The notes beneath the pieces are model-generated. The model did no database searches. It saw only the letters and a program-made list of their open reading frames with translations, and was not told the DNA's origin. The position numbers were made by a program, and so were the translations under genes. 64,000 nucleotides of DNA from Sweltsa coloradensis (Eukaryota; Arthropoda; Insecta; Plecoptera; Chloroperlidae): contig JAMZAV010001833.1 in NCBI GenBank assembly GCA_024449915.1, positions 62,001 to 126,000 of the forward strand, read 5' to 3'. This document shows, in pieces, positions 55,220-64,000 of this stretch (its first letter is position 1; each line of letters opens with the position of its first letter).

Positions 55220-56055
55220 GTGTTGTCACGATGAGCCTCACTTACATATCCTTATATATTACTCACAACCAATTGATTACACACCTAAAAGCACATGCGC
55301 CACTATCATCAACACGATTTGAAAAACGTCAATGCACCTTGCGTGCAGCTTCGATATGACCTCGCCGCCCCGCACCTTTTGACTCTTACCTGCACGCACA
55401 CTGCACAGCAGCAGAGAGCCAGAGCCTCGCCTTGCAGTCGGTCTGTTGTTCTTGTCCCAGGCGGACGTGTGTTGTCCGTGCTCTTCGCTCTGGTCCCATT
55501 GGGCCTCCACAGTTCACAAAGTTGGCTTCCGTTGCTGCTCTATGTGTTGCTTGTTCAAGTCTTTGATGTGTCCTCCTTCTCATTCATCATTTTGTTTAAT
55601 GTTAATTGTCTTCAGGGAGGTTGTCTGTTCTGTCCAGACTAGGGGATTAAGTTTTATCTTTATTCTGTCCTGCTTTGTCATCTCAGTGTTGTGCTCCGTC
55701 TGTTCCGTCCGTGTAGCCTGAGGAGTTGATGTTCAGAAAGTGCTAGGTTCTGTTCAATGTGAGATTAGAGCCTTGACACCGTTTATGTGCTGTGCTTTTT
55801 TCCGCTCTTAGTTCCGCTCTTGTTCGGCCTCCACAGCACATGGCGTTGGCTTCTGTTTCTACTGAATGTGTTCAGTTAGATGTCTGTTATCTTGAAGAGA
55901 ATGTCTGTTCCGTCCAGACTGAAAGGTTTTGTTTCTACTCAGTGAATCGTTTGTGATCTCAGTGTTGTTCTCCGTCTATTCCGTCCGCACAGGTTGAGCA
56001 GTTTATGTTTGGTCGGTGTTAGCTTCTGTTCAGTGCGAGATTAGAGGCTTGACAG
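55220..56055 (+). repeat. Dispersed repeat D, copy 3, with internal duplication
   Basis: It shares TCACGATGAGCCTCAC, GCTTCGATATGACCTCGCC, GGCGGACGTGTGTTGTCC and TCTGTTCTGTCCAGACT with copies 1 and 2. The second half contains a repeated unit: TGTGAGATTAGAGCCTTGACA near 55757 and TGCGAGATTAGAGGCTTGACA near 56034, about 278 bases apart. Confidence 0.65.
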
Positions 56056-56469
56056 TTGACACACACACAAGCTAATCGTGTCTTTTTACTCCAAAAACGA
56101 GCTATACGCATCATCACAGGATCCTCATGGCAGAGATCCTGCCGTAAAATCTTCCCCAAATTAAACATTCTTACCCTGGTAAGTACCCTTATACAAATTG
56201 CCGCTATTTTTGTACGTACACATTCAGAATACTTTCCTAAAAACTCATCCATCCATACTTATAACACCCGTGCAATTTCTAACATCCATGTCCCCCATCA
56301 TAAAACCTCGCAATATTCCAAAGGTCCTATATACGCCTGCCTCTCCATATACAATAAACTGCCAAAACACATCAGAGACATCAAAAATCATACTACATTT
56401 ATTAGCAAATTAAAAGCATTTTTAGTAGAAAGAGCATTTTACTCACTAAATGAATTCCTAACAGATTAA
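56056..56469 (+). pseudogene. LINE C-terminal fragment (CR1/Jockey group)
   Basis: An uninterrupted 137-codon frame reads QANRVFLLQKRAIRIITGSS, SCRKIFPKLNILTLVSTLIQ, HKTSQYSKGPIYACLSIYNK, LPKHIRDIKNHTTFISKLKA. This is the post-RT C-terminal region, parallel to the decayed block at 53520-53850. The copy is 5'-truncated and better preserved. It is followed by an expanded 3' UTR. Confidence 0.8.
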
Positions 56470-57372
56470 CCCTTGTCCTCCCTACAAACTGTCCCTTATA
56501 GATCCGTACTATAGGCTAGGCCCTACACATATATTTTAAATTCAATAATAATACCTTTCATAATATAATCATTATATCATAGGATAGGCTACCTATTACT
56601 CATTTCATTTTTTTCATTTCAATACTCAATTATTCAATTCAAATAACTTCAATTCTCAATACCGGTACTAGTATACCATACTAGTACTAGGCCTATACAT
56701 ATAACTTGATTCTCATTGAAATTCTCATTCTATTTGATTATTTATTTTATATTTAGTAAATTTATAAATTTACCTTGTTCTCCACTACAAACTTTCCCTT
56801 ATAGATCCGTACTATAGGCCCTACACGTATATTTGAAATTCAAAACTAATCCCTATTAAACATAAAACAATAATACATAATCATATCATACCATATGCTA
56901 GCGTTTTATATTAATATACATCCTAATGAACATCGTATTGTATTATATCATATCGATAACTCATTTCATTTTTTCATTTCATTATTGAATTAATCAATTC
57001 AAACAACTTCTATTCTCAATACTAGTATACTATACTAATAATACATATAACTTGATCAACATAAAATACACATTTTATTTGATTATCCATTTTATATTTA
57101 GTAAATTTTTAAATTTACCATGTCCACTACAAACTGCCCCTTATAGATTCGTACTACTACACGTATATATTAAATACAATACTAATTCCATTTCATAATC
57201 ATTATATCATATCAAATGCTAGTGTTTTATATTATTATTCATCCTAAATAACATCGTATTGTATCATATGAAACCAATTACTCATTTCATTTTTTCATTT
57301 CAATACTCAATTAATCTATTCAAACAACTTCAATTCTCAATACTAGTAATAAATAAATAAAGATCTACTCTA
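56470..57372 (+). repeat. LINE 3' UTR with threefold tandem repeat
   Basis: Three successive units begin CTACAAACTGTCCCTTATAG (56482), CTACAAACTTTCCCTTATAG (56785) and CTACAAACTGCCCCTTATAG (57127). They have spacings of 303 and 342 bases. Each runs through ACTCATTTCATTTTTTCATT and TTCTCAATACTAGTA. The last ends in AATAAATAAATAAA and a TCTAC run, a probable retroposition tail. Confidence 0.85.
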
Positions 57373-57374
57373 CT

Positions 57375-57960
57375 CTACTCTATAGTGGTGCTGTCAACAA
57401 GGCTACGACGGTTCAGTTCGAGTGCAGGCTCTGAGTGGAGAATCGCTTGGAGTTCGGGATCGTTCACTTGGGCTTGGGCTATTGTCTCATTACTCACTGG
57501 GGCCGAGATTGCTTCCGCCCCCGGAGAGAGCATTGGTAACGACATTTTCCGTACCGGGAATCTGTCGAAAAGTACCCAATGTAGACTTGTGTGTAGTCGA
57601 GGTACCGAAATTGCCGCTGGGAACACTTGTTAGGCTTTTGCTAGGACGCAAATATTAATGGCTTGTGGTCGGTGTAGATTGCAAACGTCCTGGCTTCCAC
57701 TATATAACGGAAGTACCGGATTGCCTCGTAGACTGCAAGGATTTCAGGGCACTGATAACTTGACTGTTTTGTGCCCTAAAACCCCAACTAACTAACTAAC
57801 AATCGTATGCGCCGTAATTGCATTGCGCCGTATTCAGCTTTCGCGAGAAAAATGCTAGCGGTTACCAACCTAAACCCGTTTTTTTTTTTTGCTAAAGAGC
57901 ACCTCCAATGCACCTGTCAGGCATCAGCGACGATTGCAAGCACCATCAGTTGAACACCAT
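57375..57960 (-). pseudogene. Gypsy RNase H fragment split by a LINE tail
   Basis: Minus-strand similarity runs LAFFSRKLNTAQCNYGAYD (about 57850-57805), then, beyond the inserted tail, ILAVYEAIRYFRYIVEARTF, AIYTDHKPLIFAS and QRQFRYLDYTQVYIG. This is the RNase H of a Gypsy polyprotein (TDHKPL is its hallmark). A further open frame (57626-57375) contains QAQVNDPELQAILHSEP, the linker before integrase. Stops and a frame change at the poly-T near 57880 mark it as dead. Confidence 0.8.
57747..57800 (+). mobile_element. Minimal LINE-tail insertion
   Basis: Only the hairpin GGGCACTGAT ... GTGCCC and the AACT repeat tail of the I/Nimb-like LINE are present, inserted between two halves of the Gypsy RNase H. 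It is an extremely 5'-truncated retroposed copy. Confidence 0.8.
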
Positions 57961-58729
57961 CAGCATCAGAGGGAATGGGACGCAGGTGGCACAATAGCTG
58001 TTCGCTCGGCCAAGAAGCATCCGACGTATACAAAGCTTTGGAAATTTGTCAGTAAAGCATGCATGGACAGCCCTACGGCCGTAGATTTAAAAAAATTTAG
58101 TCCAAATCAGTCGGAAAAAATCTCAAATATAGTATATTTTGGACTTGCCAAGAAATTCGAAAATCGTGAATACCAATTTATTTCTTATTTCTTATTTTCA
58201 AAGAATTTTTAGGAATGTGTTACTGTTTTGCCCTATATTTCCACTTTCGTACCATAAGTTCAAAATTTCAGACACGTGTGGTGTCTAGTCGGCCGAGCGA
58301 ACATCAATGTGCCTAAAACGCATGTCCTATACTCTCTTATTGAAAGAATATATGAAACCAATAAAATACATTGGATAACAGGTCCAGTAGGTTGCTTATT
58401 AATTATTATCCTAGATATTTGGTGGGAGCAACTATAACGGAAACGTTCTCTGCGTTCTCCACAGGCTCACGCACGTCTTCCGAGTCATTCCCAGTGGCAT
58501 TTAGTGTGATGTTCATAGTTGCGTGTCTGTATACTCACAGAACAGCGTATATGACTCTGGTGAGACCAAAATGATGCTGGTTACAAAACCGTCCTTAACA
58601 CCCAAGCAAGGCGTAACAAGCTCCACATCCCCTCCATAGAAGGCTACCTTGACTTGCCGGTGCCTTGGTGTCACGTAACTGTGTGAGCGGGAAAACCGAT
58701 CTCGAGGTAAGACAAGTATACACTTCTCA
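57961..58729. other. No recognisable gene
   Basis: An open plus frame (57889-58212) overlaps the Gypsy remnant and has no family motif. Nothing else supported. Confidence 0.35.
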
Positions 58730-58975
58730 CCCTTTTAAAATTGTATGTGGAGTGCCTTAAGGCTCCATTCTTGGCCTGTGTTCTTCATTATTTACTCCAA
58801 TGATTTTTCTTTCGTCGTTGACGGTTCAAAACTCTTTGCTAATGACGGCAGCTTGCTTGTTAAAGGCTTAAAACTAATGCATAAAATTAAATAGCTAAAC
58901 CAAGTGACTGGTATGAAAACAATAAATCAGTATTTAATTATAACAAAACCAACTTTATTCTGTTCATGCTAGTCC
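58730..58975 (+). pseudogene. LINE reverse transcriptase fragment
   Basis: Frames read KIVCGVP, then (after a slip) GSILG, and SNDFSFVVDGSKLFANDGSL, LVKGLKLMHKI and NQYLIITKPTLF. This is the VCGVPxGSILGP to FADD segment of a non-LTR RT, with the catalytic ADD replaced by AND. A different lineage from the other LINEs in the window. Confidence 0.55.
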
Positions 58976-59029
58976 AACATCTAGATAAAATCAATTCTAT
59001 TTATACAATTTTATTTATTTTTATTTATG

Positions 59030-59100
59030 GGATATTTCCGGGTAGGCCTACTCAACACATGGCTTGCTCACTCGTTTAACAACGACTTTGGCGTTTTTTT
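59030..59100 (-). pseudogene. Second Gypsy protease-flank fragment
   Basis: CAACACATGGCTTGCTCACT and AACGACTTTGGCG match 11490-11530. On the minus strand it reads NAKVVVKRVSKPCVE, parallel to NAKVVDRRVSEPCVE. Only about 70 bases remain. Confidence 0.55.
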
Positions 59101-59116
59101 CTAGTATACTCCTCTA

Positions 59117-59215
59117 TTTACCAGCCAAGTTCGGCGGGCCTGTCTGCCGCGGCCTACTCGGACACTTGTGCAGCTCCTTGCGCAGGAACAGAGCCCCATT
59201 CATGCTCAGCACCTG
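59117..59215 (-). CDS. Candidate terminal exon, unknown gene
   Basis: After a strong acceptor (TTTGTTTTCCAG) the minus strand reads VLSMNGALFLRKELHKCPSR, PRQTGPPNLAGK and a stop. Composition looks like genuine protein. The upstream exon would have to lie beyond or around the transposon at 59590-63420. The family is not recognised. Confidence 0.35.
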
Positions 59216-60477
59216 GAAAACAAACATTTAACACATTTGAACATTTACATGTGAAGAAAATAATGAGATTCGTATATAAACAAATATTGTGAAATAAGAA
59301 TGCGTAAACACACACACACACACACACTAAAAAGACAGGAAATAAATTAAAATCAACATTGAGCCAATACGATTGTGCATGCATAATCCCCAAAACAGAA
59401 CTAGTTATTACTGATATGATACATAATCATGTGAGTTGTGAGTATGCATCGTATTACGACTAATATTAAGATGAGCGAAGCGAAGACTTCAATTTCACTG
59501 ACCCCCCAATAAAATTAGCTCGGGTGTTCTTTCGTAACTAGCAGAAATATAATTTTTTAACAAAGTAAACGCAAAGATTATGAATAAGGGTGGCTCAGAA
59601 GCCAATCGTAATAAGTCAAAAAAACAAGTTCTGAGATAAATAGAGTTTTAGTAGGATCAAAATTAAAAAATGCACATGTCTTTATGTAATTACTTTATTT
59701 GACAGTAACAAGTCAGAGATACAACTTCAACTTAATTAAGCAAAATTAGAACAATATTTTGAAATTTAAACAAAGTTAATAGTGAATTACCAGCTTTTTA
59801 TTGACTTAACTAATTTGTCCACTGAAAATATTTTTTTGAATTTTCAGATATGTTCAAAAACAAATACCTTCATAAAGAAAGAAAACAATTTTGTTATTCT
59901 TCATCACAGGAAAGCCTTATTTAAAGAATTGATGGCATGTAGCATACTCCTTTTGAAAATATTTTGCCAATCATAAAGTATTAGCCTACTAATGAATTTA
60001 AAAAAATACCTGTTTACATGAAAGCACAAGCAGCAATCTTTGCTGATCTATGCAATTAGGGGCTACTAGGAAAACGCTAGAGTCCCGTCGCGTTGTTGAG
60101 CGAGCACCGGTACGTGCAACACGACCCGAGTACGACATTCCCATAATGTTACATACCAATAAGTCTTTAAGGTCTTGAACGATTTAGCTGAAAATTAGTA
60201 AAATAGGAGAAAATGTTGTACTTATTGACCCTGCAAAATTTCATAACGATCGGAACATTTTTATATTTATATTTTTTATTTTCTATAACCAACGATTGGA
60301 TTTTGTTAAAAAACTATACAGCAACCCGCATAGGTGGTATGTATATTTGTGCCAAATTTCAGGTCGATCAGAGAAACGGTGCGACCTGTATCGAAGCAGT
60401 AACAGAAAAAAAGAAAAAAAAACAGGCATTCGAGCCATAAGAGTCAAGAGAAGACGCTCGCTCAATCAGCCAGTAGC

Positions 60478-63180
60478 CTATTCATAAACATTATCTAAAT
60501 TGTCTTCATCTTCATTCTCATTGTAGTTCACGGTCAATTTTCGGAAGTACTCGTGGTTGATTGGAGGTATGTACTTCAGAAGATCCGCCATGTCTCGTTT
60601 CTTTTCTTTCGTCACTGGCCTCACTCGTTCGTATAGTACCGTTTGATTAATTCTCACCATTGGTCTTCCTTTACCTTTACCTTTTACTAGGCTTACAGTT
60701 GAAAATGGAAAGTCATCATTAAGAGTGTATTTAAATTGAAAGGATTCTGGCGAACCTCGTTGGTAACGGATCCACCTCATCTTCAGCCAGTTAACTGGCT
60801 CTTTGTCTACTGTGACCTTCCTATTAGTGATTGCTTCTTCCAGGCATTTTGTCGAGAGGAATTCCTCCCTCTCCATAACCGTTACCTGGAATGGTGTCTT
60901 CTTTGCTGCATTTCTGGCAGCATTGTACCAGTCATCTGGCCCATAGATATTTTGCATTTTTTTGGCATGTGCCTCAATGACGCCAAAATCGGCATCGTTG
61001 GGTAAGAAACTATGGCCAGATACGAGAAACTTGTGGTTTATAGTTTCAACGGCCATGTCTTTATCTTCTACAAGTTGTAACATTGATAGGGCCATTTTGA
61101 TGTTGCGGTTTTGACCTGCACAACAATCGGTGTACATTGTTACCACCTTATGTGTGCTGGCATTTAACTGCAGGTGCTTTGATACACAAGACGAAATTTC
61201 CTGTGAACCTCTAGATCCCTTGGTTTCATCCCACATGTACATAAACCCAATGTTGCTGTTGAAGTCATGACATCCAAGATTATAAACATACATGTTGCGT
61301 TTGTAATATGCAGTTGATGTGGTTAGTTTGGGAAAAGGCAAAGCCTTCTGCAGGTCGAATGTAAACACATACAAATCTTTATCAGCTAGTCCTTTATCCG
61401 ACTTTAGAGAATCACGGGCTTTTTCTGCTTTGGCCAGATGTACTTGCTTCTCTGTGATTGAATCATCTTTTTCCTGTTGAGAACTAGGATGTTTAATTTT
61501 CAACTCCAAAGAGTCACATAGCTGACATGTGTCTTGGAGGGGTGGCTTTAAATGTAGGTTGAATTTATTAGAAAACACATGATAATACATTTTCTCTTTG
61601 AGTGGGTTTGTATTATCTTCTTCACATTGACGTTTGTACATCTGGTACATTTCTTGTATGGTAAGGTTTGAATTTAAATATTTACGTCCAGGGTTATGGG
61701 TACGTGAATAATGGCTCACATATGAAGGGAATGACTTAATGTGGTTAATTATTCCAGTCACATCTTGTTTGTTTCCGGGTTCTTTATGCCCACGTTTATC
61801 ATCTGGTAGAGCAACTCCATCTCCCAAACATGAGCGCTGAATTCTGCTGTTATTGATTTGAAATGTTTCTTTAAAAAAACTTTTTGCAAACTGGGATAGT
61901 TGCCTTTTCACGTCTTAGGAAATACTTTAATGAAACTTGCCTAGGTGCTTTGGAGCCATTCCTTGCCCTGCGTTGGGCGACTTCCTTTGTTTGAATAAGT
62001 CCCCGAATATACAAATTCTGCTTTTTTACGTCACCCACCCCCCAGAACTGTTTAAAAAGGTTTTTACGTTCGTCCAAGGTAAAACCAGTCACACAACTTT
62101 TTTTACAAGCACAGTCAGTGTTAATAAAGACTTTCTCTTCAACATTACGGCCAGTTCGAGTGTGGTAGGCAAGCCCAGAATGACGTGACTTTTTCTGTAC
62201 ATTCCTCTTCCAAGATTGTGTTTTTTTTTTTCTTTTCCTACCTCTTGTTGTATCCGCCGCTTCGCCGTTTTGGTCTGGTTCATCGTTTTGGCCAACTGCT
62301 TCTAGAAGTTCAACCACTTCAGGGAGTTCATCCGCTTCTGGGCGTTCAACCGCTTCTGGGCGTTCATCCACTTCTGGGCGTTCATTTACTTCTAGGAGTT
62401 CATCCCCCTCAACGTGTTGCACATTCAAGTTTAAAAGTTCATCATCATCTATAAAAAATTTAATATAGTTAGGTCTACTTTATGGACTCCTTCGTTTTGG
62501 TTCTAGGCCTAAGATCCTATGAGGACCTGTAGGGGTAAGCCAGGAAGCTATATTAGTCTACGTTAAATGACCTTTAGGCCCTAAGCCTGAATTGAATTGG
62601 CCGGCCACGGAACAATGGCTTTCTAGGTCTAGGCCCTACATTGCCTAGCTAGCTTAATCTTAGGTATGACGGCAACCATTAGGGCTAGGCCTTCACTCCT
62701 AGTAAACCCATATTAGTCTTAAGCTTAGATGCATGAAGCCTAAATAAGCCTGTTTGGTAGGCCTAGGTCAAGGTTTTTAGTATGGCTACAAATGACTACA
62801 TTGACCACCGGAGAACTAGGCTTAGCCTAGGCCTATAACATAACCTAGCCCAACTTTTTACCATTCATTAAATTAAACTTGCCTGAAGGCTTTATAATCA
62901 TCTGAAGGATTACAGCTGTAACTAGTTGGTAGGTAGGGCCTACTAAGCTTGTAGAATGTCCTCAAATGCCTACCAGAAAACTAGGCCTAGCCTAGGGCCT
63001 ACCATAACCTTACTTAGTTTCCATGCATTCTTACATTTTAATTGTGATTCAGAAATTAAACTTACCTAAAGCTTCATAACCATCTGAAGAATCACAGCTG
63101 TCACTAGCTGATGGCATGTACTCTGACCCTTCACCATCATTTATGTCTCCAAGCTCTTTATTTATGTCGTTTTCGTCCAT
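60478..63180 (-). CDS. DUF7869-like DDE protein, probable transposase, two exons
   Basis: Exon 1 (63180-63066) encodes an acidic start MDENDINKELGDINDGEGSE, YMPSASDSCDSS and ends at GTAAG. A 617-base intron follows. Exon 2 (62448-60478) follows TTTTTATAG and continues in phase 1. Next come an acidic hexapeptide array (ERPEVD units), a basic block RKRKKKTQSWKRNVQKKSRH, Cys-rich CACKKSC, FKQFWGVGDVKKQN, VCKKFF, DTCQLCDSL, then the putative catalytic series FTFDLQKALPFPK (about 61355), YTDCCAGQNRNIKMAL (about 61127) and NDADFGVIE (about 60975). The whole is about 694 residues. One extra T in a T7 run at about 61885 shifts the frame between VCKKFF and KETFQ. Otherwise it is open, so either a recent loss or a base-call error. 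Confidence 0.82.
62302..62411 (-). repeat. 18-bp coding minisatellite
   Basis: Six imperfect units of CGCTTCTGGGCGTTCATC encode the ERPEVD-type hexapeptide array near the N-terminus of the transposase-like protein. Confidence 0.8.
62480..63010. repeat. AGGCCTAG-rich intron
   Basis: Many TAGGCCTAG and GCCTAGGCC palindromic motifs in the intron of the transposase gene, like those near 34400, 41900 and 54700. Confidence 0.6.
62790..63085 (-). repeat. 183-bp tandem duplication spanning exon-intron boundary
   Basis: CTTACCTAAAGCTTCATAAC (63061) recurs as CTTGCCTGAAGGCTTTATAA (62878), with matching flanks AACTAGGCCTAGCC and ATTAAACTT. The copy inside the intron contains the end of exon 1 with a GCAAG in place of the GTAAG donor. 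Confidence 0.7.
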
Positions 63181-63738
63181 GTTCACATCAAATTGTGATC
63201 AAAAACATCAACAGAAAGATTTTTGTTGACTTATCCACACTGCCTTCTGAATGATCAACTTGAAATTTCAGTGGGAGGAACATACAGCGCTTTCTATTGA
63301 GTACTAATGGAACTAGGACTTAACTGTTTTGGCATCTGAAAAAGTATATTTTAAGGAGTCGACTCACATAGATAAGTCAAAAAAAAAAATTTGACTTATT
63401 ACGATTGGCTTCTGAGCCACAAGTCTGAATCATTCAGCCCTCTTTTTGACTTTGCAAACCCTCGCTGAGACGCCATGTCTTTCCCTCACAAAACAGAGAA
63501 TTACATCACTGTTGTATTGTAGGCCTAAGTCGATTGTATGTGCTGCTTTCGACTAATCGATATATCCATCGTGTGTAGCAACCCTGGCTCGTCGAGAGGC
63601 CGTGGCCAGTTGTCAATGTGGTCTCGCAGGGAACGTACGCTCCATGAACCAGTCTCAGTAAACATCAATGAACGAATCTCAGTGTACCAGTGTCTAATAT
63701 TTTACATACTATTAGATTCCAGTAGTAAAACACAACAT

Positions 63739-63763
63739 ATGGCGACGAGCGATGTTAATGTAC
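63739..63763 (+). CDS. Candidate first coding exon of a divergent gene
   Basis: ATGGCGACGAGCGATGTTAA encodes MATSDVNV and is followed by the consensus donor GTAAGT. It lies outside the transposon and points away from it. Only 25 bases, so confidence is low; no second exon is in the window. Confidence 0.25.
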
Positions 63764-63766
63764 GTA

Positions 63767-64000
63767 AGTAAAAATATTTAATGTCAAGACGAAATCAGCC
63801 ATATCTAGGCGAGGCCCTCGTGATGGTACAGGCCAGCAACTGCATTGAGTGACGTCACGAGCGTAGGCCGACTGGCGAGTGGCCGTAGCATGGCGCGTAT
63901 AGGAATAACACGACGCGGAACACAATTTTTGCCTGATATATTACAATTATTCATTTATGGTGCCCTCATATACATGCCGCAAGGTTAAGGATAGTTTTAT
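63767..64000. other. No recognisable gene
   Basis: Nothing supported up to the window end. Confidence 0.4.

Larger units (their letters stand above)
59590..63420. mobile_element. 3.8-kb DNA transposon with TIRs and one spliced gene
   Basis: GTGGCTCAGAAGCCAATCGT and the following AATAAGTCAAA at 59590-59620 recur in inverted orientation at 63390-63420. This gives perfect terminal inverted repeats of about 31 bp. Each TIR contains the small palindrome GGCTCAGAAGCC. The right end also has an adjacent inner hairpin (ATAAGTC ... GACTTAT, 63372-63399). The only gene inside is the DDE-like protein at 60478-63180. Flanks AAGG and AAGT could be a mutated 4-bp target duplication, but this is not established. 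Confidence 0.8.

Noticed and set aside
55295..55721. Long plus-strand frames in repeat D copy 3
   Set aside because: Frames are not conserved in copies 1 and 2.
60478..62428. Two separate genes for the frames on each side of the T7 run
   Set aside because: Family motifs continue across the join (VCKKFF then KETFQ), so it is one gene with a one-base slip.
59584..63425. A firm 4-bp target duplication for the 3.8-kb transposon
   Set aside because: AAGG and AAGT flanks differ by one base and could be coincidence; an empty site is needed.

Overview
This 64 kb window comes from a eukaryotic, animal genome. The evidence is the presence of spliceosomal GT-AG introns, long AT-rich non-coding stretches, 5S-rRNA-derived SINEs, APE-type LINEs, BEL/Pao and Gypsy LTR elements, and cut-and-paste DNA transposons (hAT, MULE, Harbinger, pogo-like, Kolobok-like). 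The mixture of elements and the many TAGGCCTA-rich tracts suggest a marine invertebrate, perhaps a deuterostome such as an echinoderm. That placement is a guess; the animal assignment is firm. I found no rRNA or tRNA gene that looks functional, no CRISPR array and no bacterial-style operon. No complete, unambiguous host gene is visible, only candidate exons.

Layout. 0-4 kb: a Kolobok-like THAP/DDE transposase remnant (minus strand) interrupted by a 5S-derived SINE, a dispersed repeat, and a second, complete 5S SINE. 4-8.5 kb: degenerate tandem and C-tract repeats. 8.7-10.7 kb: a spliced MULE/ZSWIM-type transposase remnant with an acidic-repeat exon split by a SINE. 11-14 kb: Gypsy protease debris, a complete SINE with a 12-bp target duplication, and a 1-kb TTAA-flanked inverted-repeat element carrying a hammerhead-ribozyme-like sequence. 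14.3-21.5 kb: an almost full-length I/Nimb-like LINE. A perfect-TIR hAT MITE sits in its 5' leader and a piece of a spliced zinc-finger gene sits in its reverse transcriptase. 21.5-29.6 kb: transposase fragments, chimeric SINEs, an internally deleted LINE relative, PML-type exonuclease and Harbinger pieces. 30-40 kb: Gypsy, hAT and pogo-like remnants plus a three-layer nest (a hAT gene split by a 1.7-kb TTAA fold-back element and a SINE). 43-54 kb: a CR1/Jockey-group LINE whose RT domain is split by a 5.8-kb BEL/Pao element with LTRs, a tRNA-Trp primer site and a 5-bp target duplication. 54-59 kb: repeats, a LINE 3' end with a tandemly repeated 3' UTR, Gypsy RNase H and LINE RT debris. 59.6-63.4 kb: a 3.8-kb element with matching terminal inverted repeats. 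It encloses a two-exon gene for a DDE-like protein of a large, poorly characterised animal family (DUF7869-like as I recognise it).

The most interesting object is this last element. The terminal repeats around an almost intact gene argue that this protein family is a DNA transposase. The second theme is modular exchange among short elements. A 5S-headed and an unrelated-headed SINE family share one hairpin tail, a third element combines the second head with the tail of the I-like LINE, and one SINE copy has swallowed a BEL reverse transcriptase fragment.
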